Notes under the pieces: generated by a model
Databases searched by the model: none
Seen by the model: the letters and a program-made list of their open reading frames with translations, nothing else
Told to the model about the DNA's origin: nothing
Assembly (NCBI GenBank): GCA_002683195.1
Contig: NYSW01000010.1
Location: forward strand, 15,281 to 50,496
Length of the DNA stretch: 35,216 nucleotides
Direction of reading: 5' to 3'
Origin: Phycisphaerae bacterium
GTDB lineage: Bacteria > Planctomycetota > Phycisphaerae > Phycisphaerales > SM1A02
Translations under genes and position numbers: made by a program
Shown here: positions 25,631 to 34,668 of the stretch, piece after piece
How the letters are laid out: the number at the start of each line of letters is the position of its first letter
How positions within the stretch are numbered: position 1 is the stretch's first letter

Positions 25631-26473
25631 ATGGACAGACTTGCCGAAGCCGAAAGGCGTCTCGGTCATCGTTTCAGCGATCGTCGATTGCTCGCGCAGG
25701 CATTCCGCCATGCGTCTTCCGCCGATGATCGTCTGGATTCGAACGAACGACTGGAATTTCTCGGTGATGCGGTACTCGGAATGATCGTGTGCCGTGAGTT
25801 GTACAACCGGTTCCCGACTCAGCTCGAAGGGGAACTCACCAAGATCAAGTCGAACGTGGTGAGTCGCCGGGTCTGCGCCGAGATCGCGGAGGAACTTTCC
25901 CTCGGACCGCTGCTGCAGCTCGGAAAGGGCATGAACGGACGCGGCGAGATGCCCTCTTCGCTGCTGGCCGCGGTGCTGGAATCGGTCATCGGGGCTCTCT
26001 ACGAAGACGCGGGCTACGAAATCACCCGGCGATTCGTGCTGGAGCACCTTGAGTCTCGCATCGATCACGCCGCCAAGCTCGGTCACCAGCAGAATTTCAA
26101 GTCGGTGCTTCAACAGGTCTTTCAGCGAAAGGGACTCGGGCCGCCGTCGTATCGCGTGCTCGATGAACGCGGGCCCGACCACGCGAAGTGCTTCGAGGTC
26201 TGCGTGGCTGCCGGGGGCTATCAGTTCGAAGGGTGCTGGGGGCCGAACAAGAAGCAGGCCGAGCAACAGGCCGCCCTGACGTCTCTGCTGGCATTGAAGA
26301 TCGCCGGGGTCGACGAAGCAGGCGATGTGCAGCTTGATGATGCATGCTGGACCGAGATCGCCTTTGACGAGGATCTTCTGGTCGCGGCCTGTGGAACCCC
26401 GCGGCCATCGGAAGAATCCAATGACGTCTCGGATGAGGATGCATCGGATTCCACGGCGGACGACCTCGTCTGA
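25631..26473 (+). CDS. rnc: Ribonuclease III (Rnc)
   Basis: A 280-residue double-strand-specific endonuclease for rRNA and mRNA processing. The signature NERLEFLGDAVL (38-49) has E39, E42 and D46. The second metal-ligand block reads LLAAVLES (111-118): the aspartate expected at position 114 is alanine, while E117 is kept. A double-stranded RNA-binding domain follows (about 155-225), with KSVLQQVFQ, GPDHAKCFEV and KKQAEQQAA. A C-terminal acidic extension of about 50 residues is unusual. I choose ATG at 25631 because the homologous N-terminus starts there; ATG at 25610 is also in frame. Confidence 0.92.
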   Translation: MDRLAEAERRLGHRFSDRRLLAQAFRHASSADDRLDSNERLEFLGDAVLGMIVCRELYNRFPTQLEGELTKIKSNVVSRRVCAEIAEELSLGPLLQLGKGMNGRGEMPSSLLAAVLESVIGALYEDAGYEITRRFVLEHLESRIDHAAKLGHQQNFKSVLQQVFQRKGLGPPSYRVLDERGPDHAKCFEVCVAAGGYQFEGCWGPNKKQAEQQAALTSLLALKIAGVDEAGDVQLDDACWTEIAFDEDLLVAACGTPRPSEESNDVSDEDASDSTADDLV

Positions 26474-26480
26474 CCCGCGG

Positions 26481-26978
26481 TCAGCCGGTCAGCCAACGAA
26501 CGAAGAGAATCGCGAATCCCACCGCCAGTCCGATGGCGGTCCCCGCGAGGACCGCGCGGACGTTGGACTTCAGGGGTGTTCGCTTCTGGCCGGCAAACAC
26601 CGACATCGGACCGGTGATGTCTTCGGTCGATTCGCCACGTCGCGCCCGGTCCTGCACCACCGCGATCACCAGGTTCGCATCGAAGGCTCGAAGCCCCAGG
26701 CTCTCCGCCTCGAGAACCAGCGACTCGCGTCTTTCCGGCGTGAGCATGGAGCCTTCAAGGGCTCGGGCGATGCGTGCAGCAAAGGCGAGATGCGGCGAAG
26801 CGGGATGCAGATCGGGACTACCCGCGGCCATGCGGTTTTCGAGTGCCACCCGGCTTCGAGTGGTCTCCAGTTGCCGGACCGCCCGGGACCATGGTGCCAC
26901 CGGCGGATCCGATTCCTCGGGATCCCTTTCAAGCACCAGGCTGGATCGAAAGAAGGTCACGTTCGGGCCCTTTCCCAT
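26481..26978 (-). CDS. Hypothetical C-terminally anchored membrane protein
   Basis: A 165-residue protein with a soluble, mixed-charge region containing LVLEAESLGLRAFDANLVIAVVQ and one hydrophobic helix at about 142-160 (AVLAGTAIGLAVGFAILFV), so it is predicted as tail-anchored. I recognise no family. The stop lies 8 bases from the convergent rnc stop. It is downstream of phoU on the same strand, separated by 172 bases with a hairpin, so it may be outside the pho operon. Confidence 0.6.
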   Translation of the reverse strand: MGKGPNVTFFRSSLVLERDPEESDPPVAPWSRAVRQLETTRSRVALENRMAAGSPDLHPASPHLAFAARIARALEGSMLTPERRESLVLEAESLGLRAFDANLVIAVVQDRARRGESTEDITGPMSVFAGQKRTPLKSNVRAVLAGTAIGLAVGFAILFVRWLTG

Positions 26979-27084
26979 CGGGGCGGTTGGTCGATGAATC
27001 AGGTACGCCCGGAGGGTGAACCGTGTTCGCTCGTTCCAAATCTAGCCCGAAGTGGCAGGGGACCCAGCGCGATCGAACGGGAAT

Positions 27085-27117
27085 CCACCACTCCCGTCTT
27101 TTCGGACGCGGTGGTGG
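27085..27117 (-). terminator. Possible weak terminator or mRNA hairpin after phoU
   Basis: A 7-bp stem (27085-27091 with 27111-27117) encloses a second 4-bp stem. It lies 34 bases past the phoU stop. No T tract follows on the minus strand, so it may only stabilise the pho mRNA end. Confidence 0.25.
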
Positions 27118-27150
27118 TCGAATCGTGCGCTCTGGGGGATGTGAGCCGGG

Positions 27151-27807
27151 TCAGTCGAGACCGTGTCGAACCGAACGACCTTCGACCAGGAAGATGACTT
27201 CTTCGGCCATCGAGGTCGTGAGGTCGCCGATCCGTTCGAATCGCTGGGAGATGGCGAGCACCTCGATCGCGGTTCGAACCAGTCCGGCATCCTGCGGAAC
27301 TTCTTCTCTGGCCCACCGAAGGACCGCTCGATTGAGATCATCGATGTGGTCGTCGTCCAGGCGGACCTGGCGAGCCTTGGCGGTATCGCTTTCCGCGAGC
27401 GCCGCCAGGGCTTCCCGGAAGACGTCGCGAGTGACGAAGCACATGTCGACGATCGGGGGTGGGATTCGGACCGCGGGCAGGTTGGAGAGCCGGATGACTC
27501 GCTTGCTGATGCCCTTGGCGAGATCGCCGATTCGCTCGAGCTCGCCACTGATCTTCATCATGGTGATCACCCGCCTCAGGTCGCTGGCGACCGGAGAACC
27601 GAGGGCGAGAACCTTCATGCAGGCTTCTTCGATCCGAAGATCGTCTTCGTCGATCTCGCGGTCGCCCTTCTTGACGGTTCGGGCGAGTTCGGGGTCCCCG
27701 TTCACCACGGCATCCGTGACGATCTGGAGACGCTTTTCAACCTTGCCTCCCAGGATCAGGAGATCGGAGCGGAGGTCTCGGAGATTGGATTCAAGGTCAA
27801 GAGGCAT
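27151..27807 (-). CDS. phoU: Phosphate transport regulator PhoU
   Basis: A 218-residue all-helical protein with two PhoU repeats. Each repeat has an acidic metal-binding pattern: ERIGDLAKG in the first and ERIGDLTTS in the second. PhoU links the Pst transporter to the PhoR kinase and keeps the Pho response off when phosphate is sufficient. It is the last gene of the pst-phoU run, 29 bases after pstB. Length is normal. No unusual residues are seen. Confidence 0.94.
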   Translation of the reverse strand: MPLDLESNLRDLRSDLLILGGKVEKRLQIVTDAVVNGDPELARTVKKGDREIDEDDLRIEEACMKVLALGSPVASDLRRVITMMKISGELERIGDLAKGISKRVIRLSNLPAVRIPPPIVDMCFVTRDVFREALAALAESDTAKARQVRLDDDHIDDLNRAVLRWAREEVPQDAGLVRTAIEVLAISQRFERIGDLTTSMAEEVIFLVEGRSVRHGLD

Positions 27808-27836
27808 TGCGTGATTCAGATTAACGAATAGTTCGA

Positions 27837-28721
27837 TCAGCCGAAACGACCCGAAACGTAGTCTTCGGTTTCGGTCTGGCTCGGGTTGGTGAAGATACGT
27901 TCGGTCTTGTCTCGTTCGATCAGCCGGCCTTCGAAGAAGAAGGCGGTCTGGTCGGAAACCCGTGCGGCTTGCTGCATGTTGTGCGTGACGATCACGATCG
28001 TGTACTGATTTCGAAGTTCTCGGATGAGTTCTTCGATCGCGCTGGTTGATCGTGGGTCGAGGGCCGAACAGGGTTCGTCCATCAGAAGGACTTCCGGGCC
28101 GACGGCGATCGCCCGGGCGATGCAGAGTCGCTGCTGCTGGCCCCCCGAGAGTCCGAGGGCGCTCTGATGAAGGCGATCCTTGACCTCGTCCCAGATCGCG
28201 GCCTGACGAAGACTCTGCTCCACCAGTTCGGCGAGATCACTGCGTGAATAACGGCGATGCAATCGGGGGCCGTAGGCGATGTTGTCGAAGATCGACTTCG
28301 GAAACGGATTGGGCTTTTGAAAGACCATGCCGACGCGGCGACGAAGATCGACCACGTCGAATCGGGCGGGAAGGATGTCGGTGCCGTGCAGATTCAGCGT
28401 GCCGGAGGCATGCGCGGTCGGAATGGTGTCGTTCATCCGGTTGAACCACCGGAGCAGGGTCGACTTGCCGCAGCCGGACGGGCCGATGAATGCGGTCACC
28501 TGCCGACTCGGCACGGTGAGTTCGATGTCGTGGAGCGCTTGGAAACTCCCGTACCAACTGCTGAAATCTTTCGCTTCGAGGCAGGTCACGGTGTTCTCCT
28601 CGATCGCCGGAGTCGGCGACGGGGCGGAGTTGATTTCATCGGGGGCGGTTGGCAAATCGATCATCGGCCTCCTCGCGTCGATCTCCGATGCGGTTCGATC
28701 CTTGATGGAGTCGGTGGTCAT
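27837..28721 (-). CDS. pstB: Phosphate ABC transporter ATP-binding protein PstB
   Basis: A 294-residue ATPase. Walker [10 protein letters not shown] (80-88), Q-loop VFQKPNPFP, signature LSGGQQQRL (191-199), Walker [14 protein letters not shown] and the switch histidine in THNM are all intact, and KPNPFP is typical of PstB. An extra, polar N-terminal segment of about 45 residues precedes the ATPase. It energises phosphate import through PstA and PstC. The ATG at 28721 overlaps the pstA stop (ATGA). The frame continues open upstream inside pstA but is not coding there. Confidence 0.95.
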   Translation of the reverse strand: MTTDSIKDRTASEIDARRPMIDLPTAPDEINSAPSPTPAIEENTVTCLEAKDFSSWYGSFQALHDIELTVPSRQVTAFIGPSGCGKSTLLRWFNRMNDTIPTAHASGTLNLHGTDILPARFDVVDLRRRVGMVFQKPNPFPKSIFDNIAYGPRLHRRYSRSDLAELVEQSLRQAAIWDEVKDRLHQSALGLSGGQQQRLCIARAIAVGPEVLLMDEPCSALDPRSTSAIEELIRELRNQYTIVIVTHNMQQAARVSDQTAFFFEGRLIERDKTERIFTNPSQTETEDYVSGRFG

Positions 28722-29953
28722 TGGAGAGGTCTCTGTAACTTCTGGCGAATCAGCACGGCGACCGCGTTGAAGAGGAGCAGGGTGGCAAGCAGGACGATGA
28801 TTCCGGTGGCGGCGAGGTTTCGGAATTCCTCCTGCCAGCGGTTGGTCCAATTGTAGATCTGCATCGGCAGCACGGTGAAGTCGTCCATCACCGTGGATGG
28901 GACGTCGGTGATGAACAGGGCCACTCCGAGCACCAGGATGGGGGCGGCTTCGCCGATGGCCCGACTCATCGCGAGAATGGCCCCGGTCATGATCATCGGG
29001 ATCGCGGCTGGCAGGGTCACCTTGGAAGTGGTCTGCCAACGGGTGGCGCCCATGGCGAGCGAACCCGTCCGTAGAGACATCGGGACCGACCGAAGTGCCT
29101 CCTGAGAACTGATGATCACGATCGGCAGGACGACCAGCATCAGGGTCAGGCCGCCAGCAAGCACGGATTGTCCGAAGGGGAACTGGAGGTAGTACCAGGG
29201 GCGGACCACTTCGAAATCTGCCGGTTCCTCGACGCTCCAGGCTTCCAGGGCACCAATGGCGGGGGTCGCCTCCTCGCCCTCGGGGATCACGGTCAGGCTG
29301 ACCGGCATCCAGCGATTCGTGAAGATGAGATCGCCGTCCGCGGCTTGCTCCACTTCTTCGACGTACCCGACGTCGCCGGTCACGACTTCGGGAATCTCGT
29401 CCCGGGCGGAAACGGGGTAGCGGATCGCCTCGCCGTTGGTGTCGTAGTAGATGGCGTAGACGTCTCCGCCGATCTCGAAGGCCGGGGCCTGAGCCGATCC
29501 GAAGAGGCCGAACATCCTGACGAACAGGGTCAGGCCGAGAATGCCGTAGACGATGGAAGGCACGCCGGCGAGATTGGAGATGTTCAGCCGGATGAAGCTC
29601 GTGATGCGATTCTTGGAGGCGAACTCCTCGAGGTACACCGCGGTGGCGACACCGATCGGCAAGGCGACGATGGCGCAGATGCCGCCCACCCAGATCGACC
29701 CCAGGAGTGGTGCTCGAATACCGGCGAGGCTCGCATCCCGAGAGGTGTACTGCAGGATGAAGTCCCAGGAAAGTCCCGGGAGGCCTTGAATCAGAATGCT
29801 GGTGAGCAGGACCCCGAGGAGCAGCACGCCGATCGTGGTGACGAAGAGGCAGGCGGCCAGAAAGGTGCGGTCCAGAAGACGTCGGCGACTCTGGCGGCGG
29901 GGCGTCCCCAGTTCGACCAGGGTTCCAAGATCGGTTCGGTCGGCGGGGTTCAC
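28718..29953 (-). CDS. pstA: Phosphate ABC transporter permease PstA with a large inserted loop
   Basis: A 411-residue permease, more than 100 residues longer than the usual 280-300. Helix 1 is at 31-55, then the TM2-3 region to about 150, the EAA loop [17 protein letters not shown] (282-298), and TM5-6 to the end. Residues of about 152-258 form an acidic, mostly beta-type insert in the loop between TM3 and TM4, predicted periplasmic by the usual permease topology. The GTG start at 29953 overlaps the pstC stop (GTGA). It forms the phosphate channel with PstC. Confidence 0.93.
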   Translation of the reverse strand: MNPADRTDLGTLVELGTPRRQSRRRLLDRTFLAACLFVTTIGVLLLGVLLTSILIQGLPGLSWDFILQYTSRDASLAGIRAPLLGSIWVGGICAIVALPIGVATAVYLEEFASKNRITSFIRLNISNLAGVPSIVYGILGLTLFVRMFGLFGSAQAPAFEIGGDVYAIYYDTNGEAIRYPVSARDEIPEVVTGDVGYVEEVEQAADGDLIFTNRWMPVSLTVIPEGEEATPAIGALEAWSVEEPADFEVVRPWYYLQFPFGQSVLAGGLTLMLVVLPIVIISSQEALRSVPMSLRTGSLAMGATRWQTTSKVTLPAAIPMIMTGAILAMSRAIGEAAPILVLGVALFITDVPSTVMDDFTVLPMQIYNWTNRWQEEFRNLAATGIIVLLATLLLFNAVAVLIRQKLQRPLQ

Positions 29954-30924
29954 TCGTACTCCTCCCGGAAACGGGCGAGGATGCGATACCCGGTCAGGGT
30001 CAGCCCGAGGGTCAGCAGGAAGAGCACGCCGGCCACTGCGAAACTCGACTTGTATTCCACGCCGGTTGCGGGTGCATCACCGAGAAAACTCAGGACCATG
30101 TAGCCGGTCATCGTCTGCACCGAGTCCCAGGGGAGGATGGTGAGTTGGGCCAGGCCGCCGGCGGCGAGGGCCACGATCATGGTCTCGCCGATGGCTCGGG
30201 TGATCGCCAGCAGATAGGAGGCCATGATGCCGCCCAGGGCTCCGGGGACCACCACGCGGACGGAGGTGTCGAAACGAGTCGACCCCAGGGCGTAGGCGCT
30301 GTCTCTGAGCCCGCGCGGGACTGCTCGGAGGGCATCTTCGGAGAGGCTGGTCACGATGGGCAGGATCATGATGCCGACCGCGATTCCGGCCGCGGCGGCG
30401 CTGTAAGCCCCGAAGATCGACTCGCCGAGGAAGAACTTCGAGACTGATTGAAGGGACGGGGCGATGATGATCACGGCGAAGAAGCCGTAGACCACGGTCG
30501 GGATGCCGGCGAGCACTTCGAGTACGGGTTTCAGGATCGATCTGACCCGGGACGGTGCGTATTCACTCAGGTAGATCGCCGTGACGAGTCCGACCGGGAG
30601 CGCGAACACCGCCGCGACCAGAGTGACCAGCAGCGTGCCGGCGACCAGGGGCCAGATGCCGAAACTCTTCGACTCTCCGAGGAGCGGACTCCATTCCGTG
30701 GTCAGCAGGAATTCCGCCAACGAGACTTCGGCGAAGAAGCGTGCGGATTGAAAGGCCAGGATGGCGATGATGAGGGCCGTGATCACGAGGGAGAAACTCG
30801 TGCAGGCGATGAGCGTCAGTCGGACCAGGAATTCCTTGGCATCACGCCACGCTCGACTCCGAGGGGAGCCGAGCGTGGTGAGACGGGTCAGTGGACTTTG
30901 GGTATCGATGGCGGGGCCATTCAT
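29950..30924 (-). CDS. pstC: Phosphate ABC transporter permease PstC
   Basis: A 324-residue permease with about six hydrophobic helices and the EAA loop [35 protein letters not shown] and SRVRSILKP are typical of PstC. The ATG at 30924 has GAGG eight bases upstream, and that site lies in a small hairpin between pstS and pstC (30930-30944). The 3' end overlaps pstA by GTGA. Length is normal, without the insert seen in PstA. Confidence 0.94.
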   Translation of the reverse strand: MNGPAIDTQSPLTRLTTLGSPRSRAWRDAKEFLVRLTLIACTSFSLVITALIIAILAFQSARFFAEVSLAEFLLTTEWSPLLGESKSFGIWPLVAGTLLVTLVAAVFALPVGLVTAIYLSEYAPSRVRSILKPVLEVLAGIPTVVYGFFAVIIIAPSLQSVSKFFLGESIFGAYSAAAAGIAVGIMILPIVTSLSEDALRAVPRGLRDSAYALGSTRFDTSVRVVVPGALGGIMASYLLAITRAIGETMIVALAAGGLAQLTILPWDSVQTMTGYMVLSFLGDAPATGVEYKSSFAVAGVLFLLTLGLTLTGYRILARFREEYE

Positions 30925-30929
30925 CTCGA

Positions 30930-30944
30930 GGTCCTCGTGGGACC
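30930..30944 (-). promoter_or_regulatory. Small hairpin covering the pstC ribosome binding site
   Basis: A 5-bp stem (30930-30934 with 30940-30944) and five-base loop lie in the 56-base gap after pstS. The GAGG of pstC falls in the loop and stem. It could lower pstC translation relative to pstS. The stem is short and could be chance. Confidence 0.3.
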
Positions 30945-30980
30945 GGGAGGGTACGGGAACGAACGGCGCCAGGTGCGTGA

Positions 30981-31982
30981 TCAGCGATAGATGTCGCTGA
31001 GTGCACCATGGCGAGGTTCGCCGTCTTCGGTGAGGTACTGGGAGCCCAGCCGGTTGGACTTGAGGGCTTTTTCCGCCCGCTGGTAGAGCTCGGGCGGCAG
31101 GCCGACGTAGCCGACGTCCGCCGCGGCCTTCGAGCCGTTTTCGAGATAGAACTTGATGAACGCTCGGACATGGGGCTTTCGGGCTGAACGGGCGTTCACG
31201 TAGACGAAGAGGGGTCGGCTGAACGGATTATAGGACCCGAGTTTGATGGTTTCGTCGGTCGGCATCACCGCCTTGCCGGACTTGTTGATCACCGGCAGGG
31301 CGCGGAGTTTGTTCTGGTTGGCGAGGTAGTAGGCGACCCCGAAGAACCCGATGGAACCCTGATCTCCCGCCACCCCGCGGACCAGGACGTTGTCATCCTC
31401 TGAGACGCTCATGTCGCTGCGGATCGTTCCGCTCTTTCCGGCCACGACTTCCTTGAAGTAGTCGAAGGTGCCTGAATCGGTTCCCGGGGAATAGATGCTC
31501 AGCGGGATGGCTGGCCATTCCGAGCGGACGTCCTGCCAGGTGCTGGCGGGGTCCGTGGTCAGAAAAATCCGCTTCAGTTCGTCGACGGTGATCGACTCGG
31601 CCCAGTCGTTCTCCTTGCTCACCACGATGGTCAGTCCGTCGTAGGCGACGGGAATCTCGATGAAGCCGATCCCCGCCTTTTCGCAGGCCTCCGCCTCGGA
31701 ACCCTTGATGGAGCGGGAGGCATCGGAGATGTCGATCTCGTTGGCGGCAAAGCGTTTGAATCCGCCTCCGGTGCCGGAGACGCCGACCGTGACCTTGACG
31801 TTCTTGGCTGCCTTCTTGAAGGCTTCCGCGATCGCCTCGGTGATTGGATAGACGGTCGAGGAACCGTCGATCCGGATGTTCCCTCGAAGTCTGCGGAGAT
31901 CCTGGGCGGACGTCTCCCCTCCGACGAACGCGGCGGCGAACACGACCATCAGGAGAACGGAGAGTGAGCGATGAAGTGGCAC
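30981..31982 (-). CDS. pstS: Phosphate-binding periplasmic protein PstS
   Basis: A 333-residue protein with an N-terminal signal peptide ending ETSAQ and the PstS phosphate-binding motifs IDGSSTVYPITEA, GTGGGFKRF, DISDASR and SPGTDSGTFDYF. It delivers phosphate to PstA/PstC. The start is GTG at 31982 with AAGGA about 8 bases upstream. A 145-base gap separates it from phoR, holding candidate regulatory repeats. No lipobox cysteine is present, so the protein is probably soluble in the periplasm. Confidence 0.94.
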   Translation of the reverse strand: MPLHRSLSVLLMVVFAAAFVGGETSAQDLRRLRGNIRIDGSSTVYPITEAIAEAFKKAAKNVKVTVGVSGTGGGFKRFAANEIDISDASRSIKGSEAEACEKAGIGFIEIPVAYDGLTIVVSKENDWAESITVDELKRIFLTTDPASTWQDVRSEWPAIPLSIYSPGTDSGTFDYFKEVVAGKSGTIRSDMSVSEDDNVLVRGVAGDQGSIGFFGVAYYLANQNKLRALPVINKSGKAVMPTDETIKLGSYNPFSRPLFVYVNARSARKPHVRAFIKFYLENGSKAAADVGYVGLPPELYQRAEKALKSNRLGSQYLTEDGEPRHGALSDIYR

Positions 31983-32015
31983 GTTCAGGTTCCTTGGTGG
32001 GGGAGAAGAACACGG

Positions 32016-32058
32016 ACCCTATCGGGGCCGGGACGGCGAATGGTTCAGGTCTTGTTAG
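32016..32058 (-). promoter_or_regulatory. Candidate pstS promoter with Pho-box-like repeats
   Basis: On the minus strand a -10-like TAGGGT (32021-32016) lies 34 bases ahead of the pstS start. Upstream, CTAACAA (32058-32052) and CTGAACC (32048-32042) form a degenerate direct repeat at a 10-base step, loosely like PhoB boxes. No -35 is needed if PhoB activates. This is inferred mainly from context. Confidence 0.3.
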
Positions 32059-32127
32059 ATGCGTGGGAACGGGGTCGGTTTCAGGGGGCTGAGCCGGCGG
32101 CCGGGAAGACCTGAAATGCCGGGAGGT

Positions 32128-33828
32128 TCAGCCCGGTGCCGCGGATTCGGAGGGCTGGGAGGGGGCGTGGGGGAGATCGATCAGGAAACGGGTGCCGACC
32201 CCGACTTCGCTTTCCACCCGGACTCGCCCTCCATGGGCGACCGCGATGTGTTTCACGATCGCAAGGCCGAGTCCGGTTCCCCCGGAAGCTCGGCTCCGAG
32301 CGGTATCCACCCGGTAGAACCGTTCGAAGAGTCGAGGGAGATGTCGGGGTGCGATTCCAGAGCCCTCATCCTGAACCGCAATGGTCGTCAGGGATGATTC
32401 CGCGGTCGCACTGATGTGGATTTCACGGTCCTGATCGCCGTAACGCATGGCGTTGGTCGCCAGATTGTCGACCGCCTGATCAAGAAGGGAAGCCGAACCC
32501 ATGATCTTCACGCCGGCGTCGCAGTCGACGTGGATCCTCTTCCGACCATCGGGGAGATCGCTCTGATGACGCGCTGCGATGCTGTCGAGGAGCGGGCGCA
32601 GCAGAATGCATTCCTGATCGAGGGAATGTCCGGGAGCCTCCAGTTTGGCGAGTTCAAGCAGATCCTCGATGATGCTCGCCAAACGGACGGCGCTGCGTTC
32701 CGCGGTTTCGAGAAACCGGGCTCGTGTCTCCTCTTCGTCCTGATTCATGTCCCGGACGGTGGAGAGATAGCCCAGAAGGTTGGTGAGCGGCGTTCTGAGT
32801 TCATGGCTGACGTTGCCGACGAAATCACTTCTCGAGCGTTCCAGCAGGCGGAGATCCGTCGCATCTTCGGCGAGGATCACGGCCCCGGCCATCCGGGGCG
32901 GATCGCCCTCCCGCTGGTCGGCCATGATCGGGGCCACCGAGATCGCGAGCGTTCGATCCTGATCTCCCGGAGACCGAGCGGCGACGAAGGTTCTGCGCTG
33001 GGATGAGAGTTCACCGGTCGCGAGGGCCACGAGGTCGTGTACGTCAGGTTCCTGAACGGCTTCGGAAAGGGCCATCCCCAGCGGTTGCGGCGTGGTGATC
33101 TCGAAGATCCTACGGGCGGCGGGATTCAGGCTGTCGATCGAGCCGTCGGCGTTGATGGCGATCACGCCGGCAGCCATGGAATCGATGGCCCGGTCTTGTC
33201 GACTCGCTCGATGTCGCTGATTGGAGATTTCGGTCGACCATCGTGCGATGAGATCGTTCAGGGGTCGGGCGATTTCCTGGAGGCTTCTGCTGGCGGGCAT
33301 GCTCACTCGAGGCCCGCGGGCGGGGCCCGGATCGACCAGAAGCCGAATCTCGCGCTTCATCTTGATGAGATCTCGTCGACGTCTTCGGTCGACCATGCCC
33401 ATCACGATCGTGAGCGTCCCTCCGATCAACAAGGCATCCCAGATGAACCACCGGCTCCGGCGGGTGGAGATCGAGGGCAGGGAGGCTTCGACCTTGATCT
33501 GAGGGAATTGCGACGACGAGACTCCCATGTTCCCGCCGGCGCCGGCCAGCGGACCATCCGCGCTCATGGTCCGGTCGGCGGTGCGGATTCGGATGATGCT
33601 GCCGGTGATCCGATTCCACTCCTGGATGCGAGCGGGGGTCACCTCGGCCGGGCTTTGAATGGAGGCCGCGACCTCGCGGGCGATGGCATCCATCCGGGTC
33701 AGCCTCGCCGTCCGAAGGTCTGCGAGGTGAATCAGATCAAGCGTGAGCACCACGATCGCCACGGCGAGGCCGAAGGTGAGGGGGCCACCCCAGATGGAGG
33801 TCACTGGTGTCGTACGGACGTCCTTCAT
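32128..33828 (-). CDS. phoR: Phosphate sensor histidine kinase PhoR
   Basis: A 566-residue membrane kinase. Two hydrophobic helices (about 15-35 and 127-146) flank a short periplasmic part, followed by a PAS domain (about 215-325), the dimerisation and phosphoacceptor box DFVGNVSHELRTPLTN with H342, and the ATPase domain with NLATNAMRYGD, DEGSGI and GTGLGLAI. It phosphorylates PhoB when phosphate is low. I take the ATG at 33828; an in-frame GTG at 33852 would overlap phoB by 17 bases. It follows phoB and precedes pstS. Confidence 0.92.
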   Translation of the reverse strand: MKDVRTTPVTSIWGGPLTFGLAVAIVVLTLDLIHLADLRTARLTRMDAIAREVAASIQSPAEVTPARIQEWNRITGSIIRIRTADRTMSADGPLAGAGGNMGVSSSQFPQIKVEASLPSISTRRSRWFIWDALLIGGTLTIVMGMVDRRRRRDLIKMKREIRLLVDPGPARGPRVSMPASRSLQEIARPLNDLIARWSTEISNQRHRASRQDRAIDSMAAGVIAINADGSIDSLNPAARRIFEITTPQPLGMALSEAVQEPDVHDLVALATGELSSQRRTFVAARSPGDQDRTLAISVAPIMADQREGDPPRMAGAVILAEDATDLRLLERSRSDFVGNVSHELRTPLTNLLGYLSTVRDMNQDEEETRARFLETAERSAVRLASIIEDLLELAKLEAPGHSLDQECILLRPLLDSIAARHQSDLPDGRKRIHVDCDAGVKIMGSASLLDQAVDNLATNAMRYGDQDREIHISATAESSLTTIAVQDEGSGIAPRHLPRLFERFYRVDTARSRASGGTGLGLAIVKHIAVAHGGRVRVESEVGVGTRFLIDLPHAPSQPSESAAPG

Positions 33829-33835
33829 GCGGGCA

Positions 33836-34549
33836 TCATGCCACCGATTCACCGAGTTCGGCGAACCGATATCCCACGCCCCGCACGGTCTGGATGCAGG
33901 GCCCGAGATCTCCCAGTTTCCGACGGATGGCCGTCACGTGGACATCGACCGTCCGGCTGGAAAGAATGGTGTCCCGGCCGTGCACGGCTGAGATGATCTG
34001 ATCCCGGGACCTGACCCGGCCTGGACGGAGGGCGAGGAATCTCAGCAGACTGAATTCCGTGAACGTGAGATTGATCTCGATGTCGTCGATCCGTACCTCG
34101 TGCCGATCACGGTCGATGACCAACCGGTTCTCCGCCAGTTTCAGCCGTCGGGTGTCCGAGTCCCCGCTTCGACTCTCGGCGTCGTATCGGCGGAGCACGT
34201 TCTTTACTCGGGCGACCAGCACCTTGGGGCTGAACGGTTTCATGATGTAGTCGTCGGCGCCGATTTCGATGCCGGTCACGACGTCGATGTCCTCGGACTT
34301 GGCGGTCACCATGATCACCGGGATCTGATTGGTTTCCGGATCGCCCTTGATCCGGCGACAGATCTCGAGGCCGTCGAGATCCGGCAGCATGAGATCGAGG
34401 ATCACGAGGTTCGGCCGCAGGCGGTGAATCAGTTCAAGAGCCTTGCGGCCGGAATGCACGGTTCGGCTGGGAAGACCCTCCCGGGCGAGATGGAACTCGA
34501 TCAATTCCGCGATTTCGGGTTCATCTTCGATGATCAGGAGTTCGGGCAC
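33836..34549 (-). CDS. phoB: Phosphate regulon response regulator PhoB
   Basis: A 237-residue OmpR/PhoB-type regulator. The receiver domain has the acidic pair in IEDEPE, phosphoacceptor D52 (ILDLMLPDLDG) and the conserved lysine in IMKPFSP. A winged-helix DNA-binding domain follows (about 140-230), with SRTVDVHVTAIRRKLG and RGVGYRF. The start is GTG at 34549 with GAGG eight bases upstream. It should bind pstS and other Pho promoters. It is the first gene of the phoB-phoR-pst run. Confidence 0.94.
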   Translation of the reverse strand: MPELLIIEDEPEIAELIEFHLAREGLPSRTVHSGRKALELIHRLRPNLVILDLMLPDLDGLEICRRIKGDPETNQIPVIMVTAKSEDIDVVTGIEIGADDYIMKPFSPKVLVARVKNVLRRYDAESRSGDSDTRRLKLAENRLVIDRDRHEVRIDDIEINLTFTEFSLLRFLALRPGRVRSRDQIISAVHGRDTILSSRTVDVHVTAIRRKLGDLGPCIQTVRGVGYRFAELGESVA

Positions 34550-34668
34550 GGCGAAGACCTCTTCGGGGGTGGAGCCAGGGTTCGGGGGAGAGGCACGAAC
34601 ATGTACATGATGGCGGGCGTCAACCGCTGAAGATGCCTGCGGCCGATGAGGTTTTCGTGAAGATCGCG

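Noticed and set aside
34600..34609. Ten-base palindrome CATGTACATG ahead of phoB
   Set aside because: It is short, single-copy in the region and not positioned against a recognisable promoter.
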